Under the pieces are notes generated by a model. The model made no database searches, was not told the DNA's origin, and was given only the letters and a program-made list of their open reading frames with translations. Below, piece after piece: positions 1-11,488 of a DNA stretch of 64,000 nt. The stretch spans positions 1 to 64,000 of the forward strand of contig JAUFSD010000008.1 of NCBI GenBank assembly GCA_033030425.1, written 5' to 3'. The DNA comes from Verpa conica (taxonomy: Eukaryota > Ascomycota > Pezizomycetes > Pezizales > Morchellaceae). The translations under genes were made by a program, and so were the position numbers. Positions within the stretch are counted from its first letter, which is position 1; the number at the start of each line of letters is the position of its first letter.

Positions 1-810
1 CGCCCACGAAATACACACAGGAAATACACTTAAAAAATACACCTATTCAATAAACACAGTGAATACACACAGAGAGCAGACTCACGTATTAAACCCACCC
101 AATACACATAGAGAATACTCTTATAGAATACACCCACTCAACACACTCACTCAACACACTCACAAAATATACGCAGATAATACACATATAGGAAACACCC
201 ACCCGGTACTTACAAGAAATACACAAAGAGAATACACCTACCCAATACACACAGAGAACACACTCACTCAATATATACGGAGAATACACTAAAAGAATAC
301 ACACTGGGAATACACACTGGGAATACACTCACAAAATACGTCAATACAACACACGGAGAATACACTTAAATAATACACCTACCCAATACACGCAGGGAAT
401 ACACTTATAAAATAGTCCCACCAAATAAATGCAAGAAATACACTAAGAGAATACATTCAGGTTATACACCCACTCAATACATACTGAAAATACACGTAAG
501 GAATACACCTACTCAATATGTACGGAGAATACACGAAGGAATATACCGACTCAATACACACAGAAAATACACTCAAAAAATACACCCACTCAATACACGC
601 AGGGAATACACTCAAGTAATACACCCACCGAATACATGTTGGAAATACACTCATATAATACATCTATTCAAAACATACAGAAAATACACTCAAAGAATAC
701 ACTTACCCAATACACACACGGAATATACTCATAGAATACACCTACCCAGTATACACATAAAATACACTAAAAGAATACAGTCACGAAATAAACCCACTCA
801 GTATACACAG
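1..810. repeat. Degenerate AATACAC minisatellite
   Basis: The stretch is a tandem array of roughly 38-base units. Each unit is built from three related 12-13 base sub-motifs containing AATACAC, with spacers such as CACTCA, CCCACTCA and ACACAG. Units differ by many substitutions, so the array is old or rapidly drifting. Open frames inside it (Thr/His/Asn-rich on plus, Tyr/Val/Cys-rich on minus) follow from the repeat and are not genes. It runs off the left edge of the window. Confidence 0.9.
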
Positions 811-2447
811 AAAGCTCAGAGTACTATAGACATTGACCAGTCACTCCTACCATACAGGGAGAAAGACTTGCTTCGAGGAGTCTCCTCTGGCTGTCGTGCA
901 GTGGGATCATGTGATCTATATGATACTTTCACCTAACTGTTATACTATAGCAACAAGGGCAATATATGGAACCTTTGTTGAGTTGTCATACAGCGAGAAA
1001 AGACGGATATGTTACATGAGAGTTGTGGTTATACAGCAACCGGAAACAGATAGGACCAGGTCTAAAGCCTGTTGTACAGGCAAAAAGTCCTCCTACACAG
1101 CTATCTAAAGACTACTGTGAGCCAGAGACTGCCCGGCATTATTTTCCTCAAAGGTTTCCAAATCCATTTCTTCAAAATATGGTGGAAACTAGAACACTGA
1201 TATTGCACGGGCTGTACCGCGTACACGGGATTTCCCACGGATTTCTGAAGAGAACCAGGATCACCGCTTACTGCTGCTCTGTCCATTCATAATGTTTATA
1301 TGGGATTTTGTCTATACGTTTCAACGAAACCCAAGCTTTACGGAGGTGTGTTTTAAAGGGTCTTTTTGGCTGATTTCGGTGCGGGCAACGTTGATGGGAT
1401 GCTGGATTTTGGGGGTTAAGCTTTTTTTAGGCCTATTGACATTCCGGTCAAGTCGGATTTTCCGTACCACGTCTCAAACGTCTTAAAACTAACGAAGTAT
1501 CTTTTGTACTATCTCCTAGTAGTAAAAATACTTCTTCATTGAAGTTGATATATCCAAAGGAAAAAAAATAATAAGCATGTTAGGGTGGAGCTATATTTAG
1601 TTATAATGACTTACAGGACGGTATCTATAGGACAGGTGCCTATATTATTTATGCCAGTTTTTTAATATTTAATTGAGGGACGAGAGACAAGGGACTTTGT
1701 GTGGCTATTATAGATGATCCGAGGGGCAGGCGGGTACTGTGTGGCTCTATAATATGTAGACTGTGACTCCCATGAAGCGCCAGCCCACTGCAAAATCCAA
1801 GGGAAATAATCAATTCAGTATAATTTCTAATTCTATAGGAAATATCTAATGTAACGTTTCAGCGCATATAATGCTCTGTACTTAGCGTGTGATGTTGATG
1901 GGACGTTGTATCTCTGAACTGTGTGCGAATATTATCTGACGTTTAAGGGGGGCAGGCGGGCACTGTGTGGCTGTGGTGGAGATAGGGTCACGGTATTGTT
2001 CAAGTATAATCAATATCTTTGGGACTTGTACTATAGACAGTATGGGGTTACACTAAAAGGAAAATTTATATATAAGAAGGCACCACCCCCCTCCACCTCC
2101 GGTGGTTTTTTCTATTAAAAGCACCAAGTACAGGTACGTGGATTTTCCTTCCTTATGATTTTATGACTTTGTGTTGGATATATTATATTCAACAAATATT
2201 TCGATGAAAATTAAAAAGCGTGGAGATATTGCCAATTTTACTTACATGGAATTAAAAACAGTCAAAAACCTAAATCTGAAAATCTTCATTTACCCTATAC
2301 ACTGACCGATCGCAACAAAAAAGTTGAGTGTAAGTATACTATACCATACTTAAACCCGTTCCGTGATTATGGTTACTCTGATTCCGTTGTTATAGGGCTT
2401 ACTAACTAGTGGTTGCCCGTTTAAGCTACGACTGTACAGCCAAAAGA
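811..2447. other. Gene-free stretch with one copy of a TACAG-rich repeat
   Basis: I see no credible gene here. About 840-1130 matches, with divergence, the sequence at about 13140-13460: both contain CATACAGxGAGAAAAGAC, GTTGTACAGGCAAAA and a GGCTGTCGTxCAxTGGG motif in the same order, so this is a dispersed repeat. The rest is AT-rich. The 5' untranslated region of the LINE at 2448 probably lies in the last few hundred bases, but its exact start is not visible. Confidence 0.6.
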
Positions 2448-4381
2448 ATGAGTAGGGGACAACTTCACTCTGCACGCTTGGAGGACGGCCACCTACTCCT
2501 TGCCGATAATCTTTTTGACCGGTATAATGCCTATCTTTCATGCCCACAATGCCACCAAAAGGCACCGAACAAGGTTGGGACTTTTCGAAAAAGTAATGCC
2601 GGTAATGCCAATGATAAAGGGGAGAGATACCGCCGCTATATATGTTGTGCAGGTGGTATGGTCTCTCTTAAGAGCATTAGAGCCTCCAAGGGGTCCGAGC
2701 AGAAGCGGTGCACAAAAACACTAAGCACCACTGATTTTATAGCTCTTTGTTTGGAGGACGTCGGAATTGGAAAAGAGAAGGTTGATAGAATTAAAGATGG
2801 GCTACAATATGCCCCAGCATTGAATGGTAACTTGCCGCTATCAATCTATCCATTTGGTATCTTTATATTTAATTGTTTCTTTAGTTATAGTATCAACAAA
2901 CCCCCCCACCAAAAAGCGAAAACTTAGTTTCAGTGGCTTTAACAATACTGGCGTTGGTATGTCTACAAAGTACCAGCGATCGAATGCTGCGAGTCTTTCC
3001 AGAAATATCCCTTCAGCTTCTACCACACCTCTTCCTCCCAGTCATGCAAGTCATGATTGTACTGAGCCGGAACCATACAATGGGCTGCAACTAGAGTCCA
3101 TAAGAAATGATATCCTTACGGCGCAGAAACTACTTGCTACCGCGTTGTCATCTTTAGAAAGCCTGCAATCCTCTACTGCAGGCCGGGTAGCTACTGGTAC
3201 TAGGAGTAATGGTGGAAACATGACAGCAGCTGCCAGTGGAAGTGAATCTCCGGATACCTATTTAAGCCCACCTCGCTGGTTAAGAGAAAGTAAAGGGAAG
3301 GGGAAGGAGAAAGATGCCAACAGGCCATCAACTACTACAGGCTCACTTATAGATGGTAGGAACATTTCCGGTAAAGCCAAAGTGGTACCTGAAGCACATG
3401 TATCCCACCTATCCGCCCGAGCCGCCAGCTTCTCACCAATACTACAGCATCAACCTGGTAAGTCCTGCCAGATGAAGCCTGTTAATATAATTATATCCGT
3501 TGATAATTTCATTTAGACTCAAACGACAACGATCCACCGATTGACGCTCTAAAATCTCTACCAGCATCAAAAGCATCGAAAGGAATGGATAGCTCCAAAG
3601 CGGTACCTGTCTGTCGGCATCTCTATGTCAAAGGCTTCAAACGGCAAAACCTAAGTAGTCTCAAACAAGTATTTCATGATACTTTAGGCTTGAAGCTACG
3701 ACAGGTTCTGAATCTGAGTTGGATTGATGATTCAATTCTGGAAATGATTGTAATGGAGAAGCATGTGGCTGGCGTGACCACAAAGCTTAGCAAGGACCCA
3801 AGCTTTACTTTACTGGAGTCCTTCGACCCTTTGAATCCAGACTGTTATAAATGGGGTGATGGTAAAGTGGCCGGTGGAAGGAAGGGACAGGAGCAGGCTC
3901 TGAGAAGAGCACTTATCAAACGGCTGGCTCAGTCTTCTTCCACCACAAGTAACAGTAAAACAAAGCTGTACCTGTCACATTGGATAGAGAGACGGGGCTG
4001 GAGTAAGGAGTTCACCAAGTACTCCAAGGGAAATGATATGGGGCTTCGAAGTAAAGTATCGAGTCAACCGGATAATGGTAAGCTGAACAATTCTGTTCCC
4101 TTTCACTATAAGAAGATAAGAGTTCTGACTACTCTGTACCACTAGATGACTCCGACAACGACTGTGTCATGGATGGTTTGCTACAACGTCCTCCACCCAT
4201 TGAAGTTCCTACCGACGACGATGATGGTGGTGGGAATAGAACTCCACCTTCTGGTCAACCTGGTGGTAGTGGTACCAATATCTGGTCCCGCCGCTCTGTT
4301 CCCCTCTCCCAAGCCACTACTACTTCCCTATCCTCATCCTCATCTAGTCATGACTCGGATTACTCCATTGAAGAATGTTGA
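2448..4381 (+). CDS. LINE ORF1 protein (zinc ribbon, NLS, RNA-binding-like region), spliced
   Basis: This is the likely RNA-binding/nucleocapsid-type protein of the element. ATG 2448 is the first in-frame ATG. Three GT-AG introns are proposed: 2827-2884 (GTAACT...TTTAG, acceptor 2890 also fits), 3458-3516 (GTAAGT...TTTAG) and 4078-4145 (GTAAGC, branch TTCTGAC, CACTAG). All junctions are phase 1 and rejoin one frame of 582 codons. The N-terminus has a CPQC...YICC zinc-ribbon-like motif (residues about 34-68), unlike the C-terminal CCHC knuckles usual in LINE ORF1. Exon 2 begins with the NLS-like PTKKRKL. Exon 3 holds a compact alpha/beta-like region (HLYVKGFK...). Exon 4 is a Ser/Asp/Gly-rich tail. 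The stop TGA at 4379-4381 overlaps the ORF2 ATG at 4381. Assignment as ORF1 rests on position; I do not recognise the family. Confidence 0.75.
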
Positions 4382-7300
4382 TGGACCTTCGAATCGGATA
4401 TGTGAATGTGCACTCCCTGCAGGACGGGAAGTTTTATCACATTCTGGGGATGTTGGAGAAGAAGTTTGATTTCATTTTTGTTGCGGAACACTGGTACACA
4501 AAGCATGCTAGCAGGCTGGCAAATACGGCGGTGATTGGGACGACGGTCCTACCTCGAGGCTACGCTCAACGACATCTTAAAGGGAGGTTTAGTGGTGGAA
4601 TTTATTTGTTGGCATCAGACAGGTGGAAGGGGCAGGTTCTGGGTGTGGTGGGTGATCAGTATGGGATAGCGGCGAGGTTGAAAGGTTTTTCTTTTGCTGG
4701 TGTCTATTATCCTCCGACCTCTATGACTACGGTGGCTATGGAACAACATCTCCTCAACCTGACAGGAATTGATCTGGTACTTGGAGATATTAATGTCAGG
4801 TTTCCAGGTCAACAGCCTGTTGGTCCTATGGATAGAGTACAAGCCTTTCAACGTTGGCAAGCAGGAGGGAATTTTACTAGAATGGCACCTAGTTTTGGTG
4901 GTGGTAGTGGTGGTAGTGGTAGTGGTAGTGGTAGTCGTGGGATCCCATTGACGACAGATCATGCTTTCATCTCGAATGCCCCGGTGATGGTGAACAGTAC
5001 TCTCACTCTCCATTCATGTCAGGAGTTGAAAATATATACCGATCATAAGTACATGATGGAGGTTGATATTGATGCTGTTGGGATCTTAAACGGTGGTAAT
5101 GCTGGTGGTGGTGGTGGGGTAGATAGTGAAAATGATGGGGTTTTGAGGTTTCGGATTAATAGATTGAGGGGTGGTGAGGGTTTGGCTGCTGGGAATGGGG
5201 TAAAGAGAGGGAAGAAAAAAGATTATGGGAAATTGTTTCGGGAGTCTTGGAGCTTGATGCAGGATATGTGTAATTGGAAAGAGGGGTCGGAAGAGTATGA
5301 TGTGGATATGTTGGACATGTTGCTGGTGGGGAAGTTGCAGTCAATATCGGAGGAGGTTTTGGGAATTGTTAGGCCAACAGTGGAACGGAAAGGTCCGGAT
5401 AGAGTGGTGGGTGGGCTTTCAACCTCGACTGATATCGACGCAGCTATTGGACTATTCAAAAGAATCCAGAGATCTTCCACTGCTGGTAAAACTATCATAT
5501 CCGAACTGGACAGCAGTACACCCATGGAAGAGTGCGAGGCCAAGTATGAGAATGTCTACAACAGCTCCACATCTTCTTCCACGTCTACCACCAATGTGAG
5601 CGGTACTTCCAAGTCTAGCTCCAGTGTTCCATATGGTGAACCTCTGATGGATGATGTGGAGATTACCAGCGTGCTGCTAGATATGGTCTCTGAGAAGCGA
5701 GTCAAGAAGTTCATCTCTAGGTTTCCAGGTAGCAAATCTTGTGGCGAGGATGGTATTCATGCACTACAAATGAAGGCTCTGCTGGATACTTCATTTGTCA
5801 CCGATCTCTCACTCCTCTTCCAGGCCTGCATACTTACTGGCTCTACACCTGAGCGGTGGAACAGATCGATTCTTTACCCTATTCGAAAGGACCCCAGTCT
5901 TCCATACACGGCAGCCAACACAAGGCCTATCTCCATACTGGTAATGTTCAGGAGGGTATTTGAGAGCCTTATACTTCCTGCCTTTGAAGATTCCTCCCTT
6001 CCCTTCAACACGGTTGATGCTGGGCAGGGTGGCTTCCGGAAAGGCTACTCCACTCTTACACATGCTCTCACTCTCCACCATTCTCTGGCGACAAAAGCTC
6101 TCCCCATCGCAGTGTTCCTTGATTTTGAGGCAGCGTTTGATATGGTCAGCAGAGATAGACTGGTGGAGGAGTTGCGTGCTCAGGGTATGCCGGCTCTGCT
6201 GGTACAACTGGTGGTCCAACTCATGTTCACCTCCATGTCCTACAGCCTGATTGTCAATGGTGCCTCTTCTGGTTCCCATCGAAGGGTTGTTGGTATTCCA
6301 CAAGGCTCCCCTCTATCTCCTGTCATGTTCAACAAGTTCGTCAACTCCCTAGTGGTGGCTCTCAATGCTACGGTGTGTGATGCCAGTGGACTGCCCTCTA
6401 GTCTCTTCTTTGCGGATGATGGGGTTCTTATGTGTCGGGATTGGGTGAAAGCTACGGTGCTGCTCGACATATGTGAGCGTTGGGCTGTGGACCATGAGAT
6501 GCGCTTCAAGGTGCCCAAGTGTGGTGTTGTTACTACCAAGACTATGCACAACAGATGGCATACCCCTCTCTCCCTCTATGGAAGTCCTCTGCCTGTGGTC
6601 GATACCTACCGCTACCTTGGCTTCCCTGTCACCTGTGATGGTATAGACTTTGACGCCCATCGGGACAGGATTGTCGAGAAGACCCTTAAGCTCAAAGGTT
6701 TCCTCCAGCTGAGCTCAGACTCTTGGACTCCTCGTGTCAGGCTCAATCTCTTCAAGGTCTACCTACGACCGATCATGGAGTATGGGCTGCCTCTCTTCGA
6801 TGCTTGGGTCAAGTCCGGTGCCTTGGTCAAGTCTCTCAAACCTTTGGAGCTGGCATGGAATGAATGCATGGTGTGGGTAGCTGGTGGTACCTCCAAGCGT
6901 CCCAAGCTCTTTGGCAATCTCTGTGGAGTCCTGGAGATCAGGCCTCGAATGGAACACCTACGCTGTAGCTTCCAACACCATCTCTATACCATGGATGCCA
7001 GCAACCCGCTTCGCAATATTATTGGCTCCCTCCCTGCCAGAAGGCCTAAAACTTTACTGGTTGGCCACCTGGCTTATGATAAGCTGTATGCGAGATTTAG
7101 GGAGGAGACGGTGGGGCTTGTTGGACTTGACGCTGGTAAGGTTAAGGGAAAGTTGGTGGAGTTTCTGGCAGTGGAGAAGAGTTTGGTGGTAGGAAAGAGA
7201 GATGACAAGACTGGGACTATGTTGGCTATAGTGGAGCCAGAAGCTAGACTGGTGGGTCTTGATATGGTGGCCGTACTGGGTATGTTTAATTTCTTATTAT

Positions 7301-7751
7301 TCTATTTTATTTTTTATATTTTTTATTTTTTATTTATTTAATTTATATTGTCCAGCTTGTTTGACTTGGAGGCGAAGTGGAACTGACACTGGGGGGCTTT
7401 AATCATTTAGGTATTCCAAATGGCAAGCAGCAAACTACTTTGTGGGATTGGAGACGGGGACTGTACGGGTTCGGTAGAGTTTGTTTGTGTGGGGTGAGGT
7501 GGGATAGAGGACATGTTCGGTGCATGGCTATGAGTGGTATTCTGACTGGGGTATTGACTGAGGAGGAGGAGGAGCTGATGGAACTCGACAAGGTGTTACA
7601 CCCGCCTGACACCAAATACACCGTGATTGATTATCTTCTCAATATTCGGGCTCATGATAGGGCGTATGATATATTGGCTGAGTGGAGTAAGAGAATGGCT
7701 GATATGTTTGTTGCTGGTCGTGTGGCTGCTGCTAATAACGGGAGTGATTGA
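4381..7751 (+). CDS. LINE ORF2: APE-type endonuclease and reverse transcriptase, with one intron
   Basis: ORF2 is the enzyme of target-primed reverse transcription. An in-frame ATG at 4375 precedes ATG 4381, which overlaps the ORF1 stop as TGATG. The N-terminal APE-like endonuclease (about 1-225) shows VNVHSL, the catalytic Glu in VAEHW, LGDINVRF, TTDHAFIS and the terminal TDHKYM. A Gly/Ser linker is encoded by GGT/AGT repeats. The reverse transcriptase has LDFEAAFD (about 579), GIPQGSPLSP (about 637) and the catalytic FADD (about 676). An intron at 7280-7410 (GTATGT...CTGAC...TTTAG, 131 bases) joins in phase 1 to a C-terminal exon holding a CxC...HxxC knuckle (VCLCGVRWDRGHVRC, about 990). 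Spliced length is 1,079 residues. Without splicing, translation stops at 7341 inside the intron and the knuckle is lost. Confidence 0.85.
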
Positions 7752-8206
7752 TCTTTTTATTCGATTAGTGCTTGTGTCGTCTTTGTGTTTTTTTGTTACT
7801 ATGGATGCTTCTATTTATTTTCTCTATTTCTTTTATTTCTTTATTTCTTTTATTTTGCTGGTCTCTTATGAGTTTTGTTCTCTTTTACTTTGACGACACT
7901 AGTATTGATGGGGTGGTGTGGAGGACTGGGGCCGCATGGTGCTTGGTACTGGGTATTCTGTACTTGGTACCTTGCCCTTAGTGGAGGGGAGGACTGGTGA
8001 CTTGGTGGTGGTAGCTTGAGTTGGTAGCGTATCGCTAAGCTTGCCCCTCTTTGTGGATTGCAGCTGGCCGTACTACTCTCCTGTCTTACTGCTTCTCTTA
8101 TTACTTGTCTCTTCTCTCTGCGCAATCGCAAGGGTGATACTTAGTTTATACTTTGTACTTATCCTATTAGCTGGAGTTAATAAAATTCTTAATCACTAAC
8201 CCTAAC
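7752..8206 (+). other. LINE copy 1 3' untranslated region
   Basis: It follows the ORF2 stop and is T-rich at first. It ends with GGAGTTAATAAAATTCTTAA and then CACTAACCCTAACT. The corresponding region of copy 2 (11030-11488) looks almost identical over about 470 bases. Both copies stop at the same base, so this is the true 3' end. There is no poly(A) tail; the end is telomere-like instead. Confidence 0.75.
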
Positions 8207-11200
8207 TAAACCGATCATACATATATGATGGAAGTGGATATTGATGCTGTTGGGATTTTAAGCGCTGGTAATACTGGTGGACAAGTGGATGATAGGAATG
8301 ATGGGGTTTTGAGATTTCAGATAAATAGATTGAGGGGCAGTGCTGGATTGGCTGCTGAGAATCGGTTAAAGAGACGGAAGAAAAAAGACTATGGGAAATT
8401 GTTTCGGGATTCTTGGGACTTGTTGCAGGATGTGTGCAATTGGAAGGAAGGGTCAGAGGAATATGATGTGGACATGTTGGACATGTTACTGGTGGGGAAG
8501 ATGCAATCGATATCGGAGGAGGTTTTGGGAGTTGTCAAGCCAACAGTGGAACGGAGGGGTCCGGATAAGGTGGTCGGCAAGCTTTCAACATCGACGGATG
8601 TTGACTCGGCTATTGGACTGTTCAAAAGAGTCCAGAGATCCTCCACCATTGGGAAAACTATGCTATCTGAAATGGACAACAGTACACCCATGGAAGAGTG
8701 CGAGTCCAAGTATGAGAAAGTCTACAATAGCTCTACTCCCTCTTTCACATCCACGACTGATATAAACAGTGCCTCTGGGTCTGATTCCAGCATTCCATGT
8801 GGTGAACCTCTGATGGATGATGCAGAGATTACCAGCATACTACTAGGTATGGTGTCTGAGAAGCGGGTCAAAAAGTTCATTTCTAGGTTTCCAGGAAGCA
8901 AATCCTGTGGCGAGGATGGTATTCACGCGCTGCAGATGAAAGCCTTACTGGATACCTCTTTCATCACTGATCTCTCACTTCTATTCCAAGCCTGTATACT
9001 TACAGGCTCCACACCTGAACGGTGGAATAGGTCTATTCTCTATCCTATCCGAAAAGACTCCAGTCTCCCGTACACAGCCGCCAACACAAGACCTATCTCC
9101 ATACTGATAATGTTCAGAAGGGTTTTTGAGAGTCTGATAATACCGGCCTTTGAGGATCCCTCCCTTCCCTTCAACACGGTTGATGCTGGACAGGGTGGCT
9201 TCCGGAAAGGCTACTCCACTCTCACACATGCCTTGACTCTCCACCATTCCCTGGCAACCAAAGCTCTTCCAATAGCTGTGTTTCTTGATCTTGAGGCAGC
9301 ATACGATATGGTTGGTAAGGATAAACTGGTGGAGGAATTGCGTGCTCAAGGGATGCCAGCTTTGCTGGTGCGGCTGGTGGTCCAAATTTCATGTTCACTT
9401 CCATGTCTTACAGCCTGATTGTCAATGGTGCCTCTTCAGGTTCCCATAGACGGGTTGTTGGTATTCCACAAGGCTCTCCTCTATCTCCTGTCATGTTCAA
9501 CAAGTTTGTCAACTCCCTTGTGGTGGCGCTCAATGCTACGGTACAGGATGCCAGTGGACTTCCTTCTAGCCTCTTCTTTGCAGATGATGGGGTTCTCATG
9601 TGTCGGGATTGGGTGAAAGCCACGGTGCTGCTTAACATATGTGAGCGGTGGGCTGTCGACCATGACATGCGCTTCAAAGTGCCAAAATGTGGTGTTGTCA
9701 CTACCAAGACGATGCACAACAGGTGGCATACTCCTCTCTCTCTCTATGGAAGTCCTTTGCCAGTTGTTGATACCTACTGCTACCTTGGCTTCCCTGTCAC
9801 CTGTGATGGTATAGACTTTGACGCCCATCGGGACAGGATTGTTGAGAAGACCCTTAAGCTCAAAGGTTTCCTCCAGCTGAGCTCAGACTCTTGGACTCCT
9901 CGAGTCAGGCTCAATCTCTTCAAGGTCTACCTACGACCGATCATGGAGTATGGGCTGCCTCTCTTTGATGCTTGGGTCAAAGCTGGTGCCTGTTTCAAGT
10001 TCCTCAAGCCCTTGGAGCTGGCGTGGAATGAATGCATGGTGTGGGTGGCTGGTGGTACCTCCAAGCGTCCCAAGCTTATAGGCAACCTCTGTGGAGTCCT
10101 GGAGATCAGGCCTCGTATGGAACATCTACGCTGTAGCTTTCAACACCACCTTTATACTATGGATGCTGGCAACCCGCTTAGGAATATTGTTGGCTCCCTC
10201 CCTGCTAGAAAGTCCAAGAAATTGCTGGTTGGCTACTTGGCTTATGATAAGCTGTATGGGAGGTTCAGGGAGGAGACGGTGGGGCTTGTTGGACTCGACG
10301 CTGGTAAAGTGAAGGAAAAGCTGGTAGGATTTTTGGCGGTAGAGAAGAGTTTAGTGGTGGGGAAGAGAGATGATAAGACGGGTACTATGGTGGCTATAGT
10401 GGAGCCGGAGGGTAGGCTGGAGGGCCTTGACATGGTTGCCGTTCTGGGTATGTTTAATATCTTATTTACTTTTTATTTTTTTATTTTTTTATTCATTTTT
10501 TTATTTTTTAATACTGTTTTTGAGACCTTTTTTTATTTTTTATTTTTTTATTTTTTTATTTTATTTTTTTATTTTTTAATACTGTTTTTGAGACCATTTT
10601 TTATTTTTTATTTTTTATTTATTTTTTATTTTTGCTGTTTGACTGGGAGTGGAGATGGGGCTGACCGTAGGGTGCTTTTTTGGTTTAGGCATTTTGAACA
10701 GTAAGCAGCAAACTACTTTGTGGGATTGGAGGCGAGGACTCTACGGGTTTGGAAGAGTTTGTCTGTGTGGGGTTCGGTGGGATAGGGGACATGTTCGTTG
10801 TATGGCTATGAGTGGTATCTTGACTGGGGTTTTGACGGAGAAAGAAAAGGAGCTGATGGAACTCGACAAGGTGTTACACCCGCCTGACACCAAATACACC
10901 GTGATTGATTATCTTCTCAATATCCGGGCACATGACAGGGCGTATGATATATTGGCTGAGTGGAGTAAGAGAATGGCTGATATGTTTGTTGCTGGTCGTG
11001 TGGCTGCTGCTAATAACGGGAGTGATTGATCTTTTTATTCGATTAGTGCTTGTGTCGTCTTTGTGTTTTTTTGTTACTATGGATGCTTCTATTTATTTTC
11101 TCTATTTCTTTTATTTCTTTATTTCTTTTATTTTGCTGGTCTCTTATAAGTTTTGTTCTCTTTTACTTTGACGACACTAGTATTGATGGGGTGGTGTGGA

Positions 11201-11488
11201 GGACTGGGGCCGCATGGTGCTTGGTACTGGGTATTCTGTACTTGGTACCTTGCCCTTAGTGGAGGGGAGGACTGGTGACTTGGTGGTGGTAGCTTGAGTT
11301 GGTAGCGTATCGCTAAGCTTGCCCCTCTTTGTGGATTGCAGCTGGCCGTACTACTCTCCTGTCTTACTGCTTCTCTTATTACTTGTCTCTTCTCTCTGCG
11401 CAATCGCAAGGGTGATACTTAGTTTATACTTTGTACTTATCCTATTAGCTGGAGTTAATAAAATTCTTAATCACTAACCCTAACTCTA
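8207..11488 (+). mobile_element. LINE copy 2, 5'-truncated and frameshifted
   Basis: Homology to copy 1 begins at about 8208 (ACCGATCAT), corresponding to copy 1 position about 5038, so ORF1 and the endonuclease domain are missing. This is the classic product of incomplete target-primed reverse transcription. It ends at the same CTAACCCTAACT as copy 1. If that motif is counted as a target duplication, it flanks copy 2 on both sides. The copy retains the ORF2 intron, enlarged by T-rich runs and two copies of an ACTGTTTTTGAGACC motif. Confidence 0.85.
8225..11029 (+). pseudogene. LINE ORF2 remnant (reverse transcriptase and C-terminal knuckle)
   Basis: The remnant matches copy 1 ORF2 from the MMEVDIDAVGIL segment onward. 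It keeps the RT motifs LDLEAAYD, GIPQGSPLSP and FADD, but two extra bases at about 9383-9388 (CCAAATTTCATG against CCAACTCATG in copy 1) shift the frame between RT motifs A and B. The second frame runs to the intron, whose donor GTATGT is at about 10448 and acceptor GTTTAG at about 10688. The C-terminal exon ends at 11029 with the same AANNGSD terminus. Truncation plus frameshift make it non-autonomous. Confidence 0.85.

Larger units (their letters stand above)
2448..8206 (+). mobile_element. LINE (non-LTR) retrotransposon, copy 1, near full length
   Basis: The element carries ORF1 (2448-4381), ORF2 (4381-7751) and a roughly 455-base 3' untranslated region. That region has an AATAAA signal near 8178 and ends in the telomere-like motif CTAACCCTAACT. 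Both ORFs are open once the introns proposed in their entries are removed, so this copy may be functional. The 5' boundary is unknown and no target-site duplication could be identified. Its 3' end abuts the 5'-truncated end of copy 2 directly. The clade is uncertain: endonuclease and reverse transcriptase are clear, and I see no convincing RNase H domain. Confidence 0.85.

Noticed and set aside
89..663. Cys/Val/Tyr-rich open frames on the minus strand
   Set aside because: They follow directly from the AATACAC repeat and have no independent coding signal.
1..810. CRISPR-like array
   Set aside because: The repeats are contiguous, degenerate and lack unique spacers, and the genome is eukaryotic. 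It is a minisatellite.
5223..6660. Minus-strand frames of about 100-165 residues inside LINE ORF2
   Set aside because: They are antisense to the endonuclease/RT coding sequence and recur in copy 2 only because of homology.
8190..8206. A true chromosome end or healed telomere
   Set aside because: Only two CCCTAA units are present and unique sequence continues on both sides; it fits a LINE end or target better.
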